Shown here one piece after another: positions 38,785 through 46,022 of a stretch of DNA of 47,143 nucleotides. Made by a program: the position numbers and the translations under genes. The DNA is from a virus. The stretch spans positions 1 to 47,143 of the IMG/VR virus record IMGVR_UViG_3300021378_001197; one strand, 5' to 3'. The notes beneath the pieces are model-generated. The model was given only the letters and a program-made list of their open reading frames with translations, had not been told where the DNA came from and made no database searches. Positions within the stretch are counted from its first letter, which is position 1, and the number at the start of each line of letters is the position of its first letter.

Positions 38785-40499
38785 TTACGGACAATAAACT
38801 TCATATTAACAGTTTGTCCTGTGGCATTGGTTGTACTAGTTACAATATTTGAACCGGAGAAAGCAACACTAAATGTTACTCCTCCTGATATACCATTGGA
38901 TATTTCTACCCCTTGGTCATCTAACGATGCTACTGAGTTTGTGCTGTCTGCTGTGATAAATAATTGTCCTGTTTTCCTGTAGTAAGTTGAACCGCTCACA
39001 TACTTTAAACTGTATTCTACTACCACTACATCATTGATTGTGCTATCAAATGTTAAGTCTGCATTTGTAGTTGGGCCACCATTCAAAATACTTGTTTGTA
39101 AAGGTTGGCTAAACAATGTTGCTGACTGTACAGATGCTAAACCAGTTAGTAGTTTCAAGTTAGTGTTAAGGTCCATTAAGCCTTGTATCTCTGAACTTGT
39201 TGTTTCGTAGTATAACTTATTGGCTAAGTCTACAAAGTTCTGTGCTTCACGTTTACCTAAGAATGTAATCTCTTTGGTGTCTGTATTAATAGATGGTGAG
39301 TAAACACTTGTATTAGCACTAGCAGGGTTTCTTGCATAGTAACCTGCATATTGTACATCATTAACAACATTAACTGTGTTAGAGCCTACCAAGTCATCTA
39401 AATATTTTTCAAGTTGTCCTTTGATAGAATTATCTGCTTTACTTACTGTACCACCTGACATCTGCAAATTACCAGGTATATTATCAAATGTAATATCTAA
39501 CCCTGTATCACTTGACAAATAAATTCTATTACTGTTATTAGGTACTTCATATGCCTTAATAAATGTGTTAGCACTATTAACCGCACTTACAATTGAAGTT
39601 ACAGTACTTAATCCGTTAAGACTGATAGTGGCATTGTTGTTTACATTTGCTGTTTCTTTGACAATGATGTTGTCACTCCCACCAAGTGGTGAACCCAACG
39701 ATATGTTTGCAGTAGATTCAACGTAAGGTGATAAATGTATATTAGAGTTAAGTGCTATCCAACCTGTTGAATTTACACTATCAAAAACTATTTGGTCAGT
39801 TGATACTTGTCTATGTGTTGGTACACTATACTCTTCGTAAAAACCTTTCTTACCACTTGCTCCTATGTTACTCGTAGACTCTAACAGATGTCGCACAGCG
39901 ACGTTTCCGTAGAAGTTTAGGGTAATAGTATCACTTGAAGCAGGTGTTTGCCCAAACTCAATCTTTTGTACGCCTGTTTGGTTTGTACTGCTTTCTATTC
40001 TATATTCGTTACTGCTTAAATCTTGTTTATTTGTTACAGCACTACCTGTAAGCATTTCCCCATTCTTCATAACAACAACATCAGTTGCAGTAAATCCTGT
40101 ATTTGTTGTTTGGTTTTGAATAATAGTAGTATTCGTACTGTTGGTTATTGCTGTTCTGAATACAGGACCTGCGTACAAATGTCCTGCACTATCATTACAA
40201 TCAAATGTAAATGAATCTGTTACACCATCAAACTCAGATGAGCCTAACTTTTTACTTGGTATTGTGAATCTTATAAAATTGTTGTTGATGAAGTTATTAG
40301 CATAAGTAACACCACTTAAAACATTGTTAACCGTTGCTACATTATGTTTAAGTCCAGTTGTATCATAGTCTGGATCTAATCCAATATATACTTCATTACT
40401 GTCTGTTGCTAATCCAATTTCACCTGGACGTAACGGAGAAGGTAGGTCTGCTTTTAAACCTCTTCTATTTTGAATCCTTGATATTACTATTTTTGCCAC
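38772..40499 (-). CDS. Tail-fibre-like virion protein (MTD-type N-terminus), GTG start
   Basis: 575 residues. KIVISRIQNRRGLKADLPSP, LRPGEIGLATDSNEVYIGLD is the conserved N-terminal module found in T4-like phage fibre, hinge or baseplate-attached proteins and in the major tropism determinant. The rest is Ser/Thr/Asn/Gly-rich beta repeats, typical of fibres. Start GTG 40499 is set by AGGAG 9 nt upstream (ATGs come much later). An ATAAATA motif lies 24 nt upstream. Host-range role is inference. Confidence 0.82.
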   Translation of the reverse strand: MAKIVISRIQNRRGLKADLPSPLRPGEIGLATDSNEVYIGLDPDYDTTGLKHNVATVNNVLSGVTYANNFINNNFIRFTIPSKKLGSSEFDGVTDSFTFDCNDSAGHLYAGPVFRTAITNSTNTTIIQNQTTNTGFTATDVVVMKNGEMLTGSAVTNKQDLSSNEYRIESSTNQTGVQKIEFGQTPASSDTITLNFYGNVAVRHLLESTSNIGASGKKGFYEEYSVPTHRQVSTDQIVFDSVNSTGWIALNSNIHLSPYVESTANISLGSPLGGSDNIIVKETANVNNNATISLNGLSTVTSIVSAVNSANTFIKAYEVPNNSNRIYLSSDTGLDITFDNIPGNLQMSGGTVSKADNSIKGQLEKYLDDLVGSNTVNVVNDVQYAGYYARNPASANTSVYSPSINTDTKEITFLGKREAQNFVDLANKLYYETTSSEIQGLMDLNTNLKLLTGLASVQSATLFSQPLQTSILNGGPTTNADLTFDSTINDVVVVEYSLKYVSGSTYYRKTGQLFITADSTNSVASLDDQGVEISNGISGGVTFSVAFSGSNIVTSTTNATGQTVNMKFIVRKWLG

Positions 40500-40523
40500 T
40501 TATTAAAACTCCTTTAGTGTAAG

Positions 40524-40530
40524 TATTTAT
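40524..40530 (-). promoter_or_regulatory. Late-type motif, tail-fibre-like operon
   Basis: Minus-strand gATAAATAct, 24 nt before GTG 40499, with AGGAG between. It overlaps the 3' end of the nuclease gene. Confidence 0.55.
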
Positions 40531-41228
40531 CATTTCTGGAGTTTGTAATAATCTTCTAATCTTAGTAACCATTTCTTTGTGTACTCTTCGAATTCGTCAC
40601 CTTCTATTGTAAACTCTTTGAAATCTCCTTCTCTGTCTATCATAAAAATAGTTACTCTGTTGATATCTGTATCAAACATTTCATTGTGTGCAATAGCATA
40701 AGCACACCCCTGCATAAAATAATCTTCAATCCATTCACGTTTTTTAATCTTTCTTGCAGTCTTAAAGTCTATGATAGTAGGTTTGCCTTCGTAAACTCCT
40801 ATACAGTCACTAGTTCCAGCAAATAATCCTTTTGCAATTAATCCTACTTCAACACCCCATATCTCATCTACTTTGCTGACACCTTCAGTAATCATATTGT
40901 TTACCATAGGTCTTGCCATCTCTGAAATCATATTGTTTCCTTTGATTTCGTACTCTTCGCCCAGTATGTATTTTTCAATAGCATTATGTACCTTGGTACC
41001 TAAGCCTGCGGCTTCCGAACTGATTCTAGTTGCTTCTTGTTCCCCAACACGTTTACGCCAAGCAATTAAACCTGACTTATCTCCTGTTGCAGATAGTATG
41101 GTTGTAACACTAGGAACAGGATTGTTATCCTCACCAGTGTATTGTCGTTGTCCTGATTTTGCTGTTACTCGTTTTAGAGCGGGGTAGTTGTATTTCTCTT
41201 TGAGAAGACTTACCAAGTTATTGTCCAT
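40530..41228 (-). CDS. PD-(D/E)XK exonuclease-like (RecB/Cas4-type)
   Basis: 232 residues. PSVTTILSATGDKSGLIAWR, GTKVHNAIEKY and GTSDCIGVYEGKPTIIDFKT (D...DxK nuclease core), then a QGCAYAIAHNEM Gln-rich motif, match the RecB-family PD-(D/E)XK fold. Cleaves DNA ends; involved in recombination or packaging in similar phages. Overlaps the 41210 gene by 19 nt. Confidence is high for the fold, moderate for role. Confidence 0.82.
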   Translation of the reverse strand: MDNNLVSLLKEKYNYPALKRVTAKSGQRQYTGEDNNPVPSVTTILSATGDKSGLIAWRKRVGEQEATRISSEAAGLGTKVHNAIEKYILGEEYEIKGNNMISEMARPMVNNMITEGVSKVDEIWGVEVGLIAKGLFAGTSDCIGVYEGKPTIIDFKTARKIKKREWIEDYFMQGCAYAIAHNEMFDTDINRVTIFMIDREGDFKEFTIEGDEFEEYTKKWLLRLEDYYKLQK

Positions 41229-41530
41229 ATAAGTGTGTTACCTGTTGTTGAGTTATTACTTATACTTACCGTATATCCTAAATCAGTGAAGTGTTTTTTG
41301 ACTACGTTGATTTGGTCACTCTTGTTTGCGTCTGTTGTAACACCATTATATGCTTGGTAGTATGATACTCCTGAGGTAATGGTTGTGCCTGTGCTAACAC
41401 TAACTGCTAGGTTGCCGGCATCTACTTGGGTTAATACGTTGGCTTCTAATGCTCGTATTTCATTGAGTACAAGTGTACTATTTCTAGTTCTTCTTCTTGC
41501 TGTTGTGGCATCTATGAAAACTGTACTCAT
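41210..41530 (-). CDS. Small virion-type protein, 106 aa
   Basis: FIDATTARRRTRNSTLVLNE, then EIRALEANVLTQVDAGNLAV and a beta-rich Ser/Thr/Asn C-terminus. I recognise the ARRRTRN-type start from small structural proteins of marine myoviruses. The start ATG 41530 overlaps the upstream stop (ATGA). Confidence 0.6.
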   Translation of the reverse strand: MSTVFIDATTARRRTRNSTLVLNEIRALEANVLTQVDAGNLAVSVSTGTTITSGVSYYQAYNGVTTDANKSDQINVVKKHFTDLGYTVSISNNSTTGNTLIWTITW

Positions 41531-41871
41531 ACTAGGTCATCCTTAATACCTGCCATAGCATTATCATTTGCTATATCATTGACTCTATCGCCTAATTGGT
41601 CTTGTCTTTCTGCAGAAATATCTTGTACTTCTGCTTCAACATCAAGAACAACTTCGTTGTCACTTACAGATTTAACTGCAGGTATATCATTTAAAATTGT
41701 TTTTAGATACTCATCATCTATACTGTGATTCATATCTGTAAGATTTGTTATAAGTTTGTTAAAGTCTAGGCTAAGAAGTTTTTCTCCTTTAGCAAGAAAT
41801 ATCATATCACGAACGTCTGACTTCAAAGCGGCGTCAGAATCTAACTCATTAATGATATTAAAGAGTCTCAT
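41527..41871 (-). CDS. Small acidic protein, 114 aa
   Basis: MRLFNIINELDSDAALKSDV, helical N-terminus, then VLDVEAEVQDISAERQDQLG coiled-coil-like. Acidic and probably structural. It overlaps both neighbours (TAATG and ATGA), so it is part of the 43025-40530 operon. Confidence 0.62.
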   Translation of the reverse strand: MRLFNIINELDSDAALKSDVRDMIFLAKGEKLLSLDFNKLITNLTDMNHSIDDEYLKTILNDIPAVKSVSDNEVVLDVEAEVQDISAERQDQLGDRVNDIANDNAMAGIKDDLV

Positions 41872-43025
41872 TACTTGAGTTCTCTTCCTAAAGGATCATC
41901 TTCAGGCCCTGCATTAGCATCTGCTCCTGCAAAGGCGTCAACTCCCCCCATTCCATCTAAATCGTCTAAGTTATCTAAATCGCTTACAGCATCTATGTCT
42001 GCATCTGGATTTTCCATATCCATTGAAGGCATTGCTTCTGATCCAGTTACTCCGCCTATAGCACCATCGACTTGCTCTTTGGCATCTTTCAATTGACCTA
42101 ATAGTCCTTCTAATGCTGAACCAACTGTTTCACCAAATGGTTGTGCTTTCTCAACACCTAACTGACCTCTCATTTGGTCTACAATAGCAGGTAGGTCTTC
42201 ATTGAATGCTCTACCTATATCTTCTACTGCATCTTGTATTTGGTCACTTAATGCTCTTGCGGCTATTACTACTTCTGCTTCTTCTACTTCTACGTCTTCA
42301 GTAATAAACTCGTCTGGGTTGCTATCTATATATTCGTTAATTAATTTAAGTGTTTCTGCTAACTTTGTTTCGTCTAAACTTCTTAAGAACTTCATTGCAT
42401 CAGGAACAGATGCATCAATGCCTTTGCTTTTTAAGATTGAAACCATTGCTTTTGCCTGTGACCTATCATCACCTGAAGCACTTGATCCTAATTTTCTATA
42501 GGCGTGTTTATACTTAGGTAATTTTCCATCAACTGCATCAGTGTATTCACTACTTGCAACTTCTTCTGCACCTGCTTCTTGTAAATTGCGGATGTGCTCT
42601 TGTATCATTTCACCAAGTTTAAACATAATCATATCTGCTGGATATCTTACAGGCATAATCTCGTAAGATTTTCTAGCACTATCCATTGCTTGGTCATAAT
42701 CATCACCAGTTGCCATACAACCTAGTGCGTGGTCTTTTAATTCACTTAGACATTGCTCGTAAACTTCTCCTTCAAAGTACATACCTTCTGCTAACATATT
42801 TGCATAAACTGATTTAAGCATAATGTTCTTAGCATACAATGGGTCACGTTGAAACGTTGGAGAATTTGCTTTAATATTCACAATGTTCTCTTCAGTTGCT
42901 CTAATGTTTTCTTGAAGTTTTTTCAATGAACTAACTTGAACATTATAACCGAATTGTTCTTTAAGGTCTGTAGAAATTTTAGATACATTTTCTAAATTAC
43001 TATTTTTAAATTCTTTAACTAACAT
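41871..43025 (-). CDS. Acidic scaffold/core-like virion protein, 384 aa
   Basis: Three parts: N-terminal helical coiled coil (ENIRATEENIVNIKANSPTF), a central helical domain (YADMIMFKLGEMIQEHIRNL, read approximately), and a long acidic Asp/Gly/Ala/Met tail (DNLDDLDGMGG). Such composition resembles prohead core or scaffolding proteins, but no family is confirmed. AAGGA is 7 nt before ATG 43025, and ATAAATA is 25 nt upstream. Confidence 0.6.
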   Translation of the reverse strand: MLVKEFKNSNLENVSKISTDLKEQFGYNVQVSSLKKLQENIRATEENIVNIKANSPTFQRDPLYAKNIMLKSVYANMLAEGMYFEGEVYEQCLSELKDHALGCMATGDDYDQAMDSARKSYEIMPVRYPADMIMFKLGEMIQEHIRNLQEAGAEEVASSEYTDAVDGKLPKYKHAYRKLGSSASGDDRSQAKAMVSILKSKGIDASVPDAMKFLRSLDETKLAETLKLINEYIDSNPDEFITEDVEVEEAEVVIAARALSDQIQDAVEDIGRAFNEDLPAIVDQMRGQLGVEKAQPFGETVGSALEGLLGQLKDAKEQVDGAIGGVTGSEAMPSMDMENPDADIDAVSDLDNLDDLDGMGGVDAFAGADANAGPEDDPLGRELK

Positions 43026-43050
43026 AATAGATTCCTTAATATATTGTAAG

Positions 43051-43057
43051 TATTTAT
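43051..43057 (-). promoter_or_regulatory. Late-type motif, acidic virion protein operon
   Basis: Minus-strand gATAAATAct with AAGGA between it and ATG 43025 (25-nt gap). Heads the 43025 to 40530 gene run. Confidence 0.55.
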
Positions 43058-43070
43058 CTATTATGCAAGT

Positions 43071-43511
43071 TTAAAAGATGTTTTCAGATAAACTTTCTAT
43101 ATTCATAATAGCAATTTCTAGTTTTTCTGTGCTTACTGAGTGCTTTGCAACGTAGATATCGTACTTATCATCGGTGTATGGGTCTGATTGTTCCATTAGA
43201 TGTTCATATAATGATACTTCTGCTAATGCACTTACATATTTTCTTTCTAAAACTAACAGTTTTTCGATGGTATTATCTTCTTCTGTGAAGATTTGTGCAT
43301 TCAAACCTGCGGCAATAAACCTAGCAACACCTACTAGCAATATACTTGAGTGTACATCTTCATCATCTTTGACACTATAAACTGTATATGATTCGTCATC
43401 TTCTATGCACCAATCAAACATTTCGTTTGAGTGTACATAGTCCTCGATTAAAGACTCTAATAGATTAGATATAGTTTTTTTGTTTGACGTGTTTGTAAGC
43501 ATTTGTACCAT
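43071..43511 (-). CDS. Unknown phage protein, 146 aa
   Basis: Start ATG 43511 (or Met4); mixed alpha/beta, acidic (DWCIEDDESYTVYSVKDDED), then helical SALAEVSLYEHLMEQSDPYT. No domain recognised. Its 5' 47 nt are read in a second frame by the 43465 gene, a longer overlap than most in this window. Confidence 0.6.
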   Translation of the reverse strand: MVQMLTNTSNKKTISNLLESLIEDYVHSNEMFDWCIEDDESYTVYSVKDDEDVHSSILLVGVARFIAAGLNAQIFTEEDNTIEKLLVLERKYVSALAEVSLYEHLMEQSDPYTDDKYDIYVAKHSVSTEKLEIAIMNIESLSENIF

Positions 43512-43689
43512 CCTTTAGTTTAACTAATTTCACAATATCTCTTTGACGCATTTGGTCTAATAGATAATGTTCCCTTTCTGCCAATCCTTTTTTTGCGATT
43601 GGACCGAATTCTTCTAATCTCTCAAATAACTGAGACTCTTGACTGTTTAAAAATGTTGTATAGCCTTTACTGTTAGTTATACTTCTCAT
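43465..43689 (-). CDS. Small protein, 74 aa
   Basis: MRSITNSKGYTTFLNSQESQ, LFERLEEFGPIAKKGLAERE, a helical protein with a mixed-charge second half. The ATG lies 4 nt inside the stop of the 43686 gene (43686-43689). No family recognised. Confidence 0.6.
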   Translation of the reverse strand: MRSITNSKGYTTFLNSQESQLFERLEEFGPIAKKGLAEREHYLLDQMRQRDIVKLVKLKDGTNAYKHVKQKNYI

Positions 43690-43892
43690 TTGTCGTAGAT
43701 GCCTTTTCCTATTGCACCTTTAATTGATGTATGCTTACTTTTCTTCTTTGAAGGCTTTCTTTTAATTATGTTTCCGCTGTTCATATTGTGCGCCACACTG
43801 GCTACTGCACCTGCACTAGTGGCTCCTGCACTAGCACTTTCTTCTATATTATAGTACATTTCAAATACTTTGTCAATGTCTTTTGCCTTCAT
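43686..43892 (-). CDS. Small protein, 68 aa
   Basis: MKAKDIDKVFEMYYNIEESA, an Ala/Gly/Ser linker, then KRKPSKKKSKHTSIKGAIGK, basic. Possibly a DNA- or membrane-associated peptide. ATG 43892 is 5 nt after ATAAATA and lacks a Shine-Dalgarno. Confidence 0.6.
   Translation of the reverse strand: MKAKDIDKVFEMYYNIEESASAGATSAGAVASVAHNMNSGNIIKRKPSKKKSKHTSIKGAIGKGIYDK
43848..43876 (-). promoter_or_regulatory. Possible internal sigma-70 promoter
   Basis: Inside the 43686 gene the minus strand reads TTGACA (43876..43871), 17-nt spacer, TATAAT (43853..43848). The match is perfect but it codes IDKVFEMYYN, so it may be chance. If real it would serve the 43465 and 43071 genes. Confidence 0.35.
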
Positions 43893-43897
43893 AATAC

Positions 43898-43904
43898 TAT
43901 TTAT
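43898..43904 (-). promoter_or_regulatory. Late-type motif abutting the 68-aa gene
   Basis: Minus-strand ATAAATA, 5 nt before ATG 43892, no Shine-Dalgarno. The sixth ATAAATA copy that lies 5-7 nt from a start codon. Confidence 0.55.
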
Positions 43905-43909
43905 TCAAT

Positions 43910-46021
43910 TTAGTGTAGACGGTCTACAAGTTTTGCAATATCTTTAACCTGTTTTACATAGTCTTCTGTTTCATCTGACAGTAAAAAGTAAACATATCTA
44001 AACAAGTCTTCTGGAGCAAAAATAAATTTTGTTGCTAATGCTTTGTCAAGTTGTTGATTTACTTGTCGTTTTATTAAGTCTCCCATTTCCAATGTCTGTA
44101 ACTGTTTAATAGAGTCGTCTATTGCTATAAGTAATTCTTCTGATTGTTTATAAGATTCTATAGTAGATATTACGTCACCTTTACTTGTTGTTTCTTTTAA
44201 CTTTCTAAAAAACTCATTAGTAGTTTCAACTCTAACAGGAAGTTTTTCTGCATAGGAATTAAATACTGCAAGAAAAGTTTTTATTACATCTATACTTTCA
44301 TCTATAGATTCGTATGCTTTGTCTGGTAATAACTTTAGTAAGTATGTTGACCTCATTATTGCTTTGATTTCGTGGTCACGTTTGTCTTTTGCATCAGGAA
44401 ACTCTGGGTAAAGTTCATCACCTGTTAATTTGTTTAGTTTGATGTCTACACCTTTTTGTTGGTCAAAAGCCACAACTCTGTTAGGGTAACGTTTAATCAA
44501 ACTACTCCACATTCTCTGTGCAGATGGTGTTTGAGTATAGTCTGAATATAACGGCACATTCTTCCAGGCACTAAAGGCAATGTACAGTTTCAATGCTCTG
44601 CCTTGTCCTTGTATACTAGGATCTAATGCTGTTGTTAAAACTTTGTAGCCGTCCTCATAATTTTCCAATGTTAAGTATCCTAAAATTTCTTTGTTATACT
44701 GAGGACTTTTTGGATCTTTGTTTGTTGGTCTTCCCAAAAAGAAATCCTTAACTTTCTGCATAAATGTCTCTTTGGGTATAGTACCAATCATTACGTTCTT
44801 TACATAAAAAATAAACAGTTTACCATCTTTGTACCATACTTCTGTAGGACTTTGTATAGTAGGTATAGGGCCTAAACTTGTACCTGCGGCATAGGATTTC
44901 TCAGGATCGTAATCATATTTAGGTGTTGTGTCTGTTGAAGCAATACGATACGCATTTGAAGGAACTCCTTTAAAACTATCAGCATCTTTTTTATATGGTG
45001 CTTCAACCAAAGTATTCAGTTTGTTCTTCCACTGTTGCTCTTTGCTTTCTGTTTGTTTTGTATCTTGTAGTCCAGGGTGGTCATTTAATTCTTCTACTGA
45101 AAAGTTAGATACTTTTAATACTGTAACTGCATCTACTTTTAATCTTTTTGCGGCTTCTAATCTATGATGTCCATTAATAATTCTGTTGTCTTTGTCTATA
45201 ATAATAGGCTTATCTTTATACTGTGGATCTTTGTTGCCATAAAAGTCGTTCATTACTTTTAAAACTAAATCTGGTTTTAAATCTTTAGGATCCTGGGATG
45301 GTACAATATCATCTCTACTAAAATTATCTAATCTTTGATATTTTATACGATGCTTAATTAAATCAGGCTCTTTGACTTGTACCATATTCTTTCTTTCTAT
45401 TCTTTTACTAAAAATTTTATCAAAAGCATTTTGGTCATACATTTCTTTTGCAATATCTTCTTCTAATGATTCTGATAACCTTATCACACCACAAGCAACT
45501 CTGTCACCTGCATTGCCTGTTTTTAAACTTTCGTCATCTCCACCATTGCCTAAGTCGTCTTCATCTTGATGTAAAACAAATGCTCTGCCAACTACACTAT
45601 ACTCGCCTACTAGGTCTATCCTAGGAGCAACTATTTTAAATTTTGCAATGCCGTCTTGGTCTGCAACCACATTACCTAAATCTCCTATATGTCCTGATTT
45701 AATATCACCGTGGTCAACACCGTGTGGGTTGTAATGCCCTCCTGCACTTTCGCAACCTTTACTGAGGTCACCAAATTCGTGTATGTGAAATCCGTGTTTG
45801 CCTGGAGTTAGTCCTTTAAAGATACCTTTAATAATTGTTTCTTCATCGGGTTTTTGTGTTACTGTAGCATAGCCTGTAAAGCCGTCTATTGACTTATGTT
45901 CAAATTCGCATACTGCTTTAACAGTTTCTTGTGCTTCTGTAATAGCATTTACTTTGTCGCATTGGCACTTTAACTCTTTTGTCCTAGGACACTTATCGAC
46001 TACTATGCTTTTAAGTCTCAA
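43910..46021 (-). CDS. Cu/Zn superoxide dismutase + ParB-like + GNAT fusion, TTG start
   Basis: 703 residues. Residues ~33-182 are a full Cu/Zn-SOD: His79 and His81 (GFHIH), His96, His104, His111, Asp114, His151, with Cys90 and Cys177 as the expected disulfide. Residues ~215-310 are ParB/Srx-like (IIDKDNRIINGHHRLEAAKR). Residues ~395-515 are GNAT-like (DPSIQGQGRALKLYIAF, SAQRMWSSLIKRYP). The C-terminal ~190 residues are helical. Start TTG 46021 is fixed by AGGAG at the right spacing; no upstream ATG exists. Probably a virion-associated multi-enzyme; each domain's activity is predicted only. Confidence 0.85.
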   Translation of the reverse strand: MRLKSIVVDKCPRTKELKCQCDKVNAITEAQETVKAVCEFEHKSIDGFTGYATVTQKPDEETIIKGIFKGLTPGKHGFHIHEFGDLSKGCESAGGHYNPHGVDHGDIKSGHIGDLGNVVADQDGIAKFKIVAPRIDLVGEYSVVGRAFVLHQDEDDLGNGGDDESLKTGNAGDRVACGVIRLSESLEEDIAKEMYDQNAFDKIFSKRIERKNMVQVKEPDLIKHRIKYQRLDNFSRDDIVPSQDPKDLKPDLVLKVMNDFYGNKDPQYKDKPIIIDKDNRIINGHHRLEAAKRLKVDAVTVLKVSNFSVEELNDHPGLQDTKQTESKEQQWKNKLNTLVEAPYKKDADSFKGVPSNAYRIASTDTTPKYDYDPEKSYAAGTSLGPIPTIQSPTEVWYKDGKLFIFYVKNVMIGTIPKETFMQKVKDFFLGRPTNKDPKSPQYNKEILGYLTLENYEDGYKVLTTALDPSIQGQGRALKLYIAFSAWKNVPLYSDYTQTPSAQRMWSSLIKRYPNRVVAFDQQKGVDIKLNKLTGDELYPEFPDAKDKRDHEIKAIMRSTYLLKLLPDKAYESIDESIDVIKTFLAVFNSYAEKLPVRVETTNEFFRKLKETTSKGDVISTIESYKQSEELLIAIDDSIKQLQTLEMGDLIKRQVNQQLDKALATKFIFAPEDLFRYVYFLLSDETEDYVKQVKDIAKLVDRLH

Positions 46022-46022
46022 C

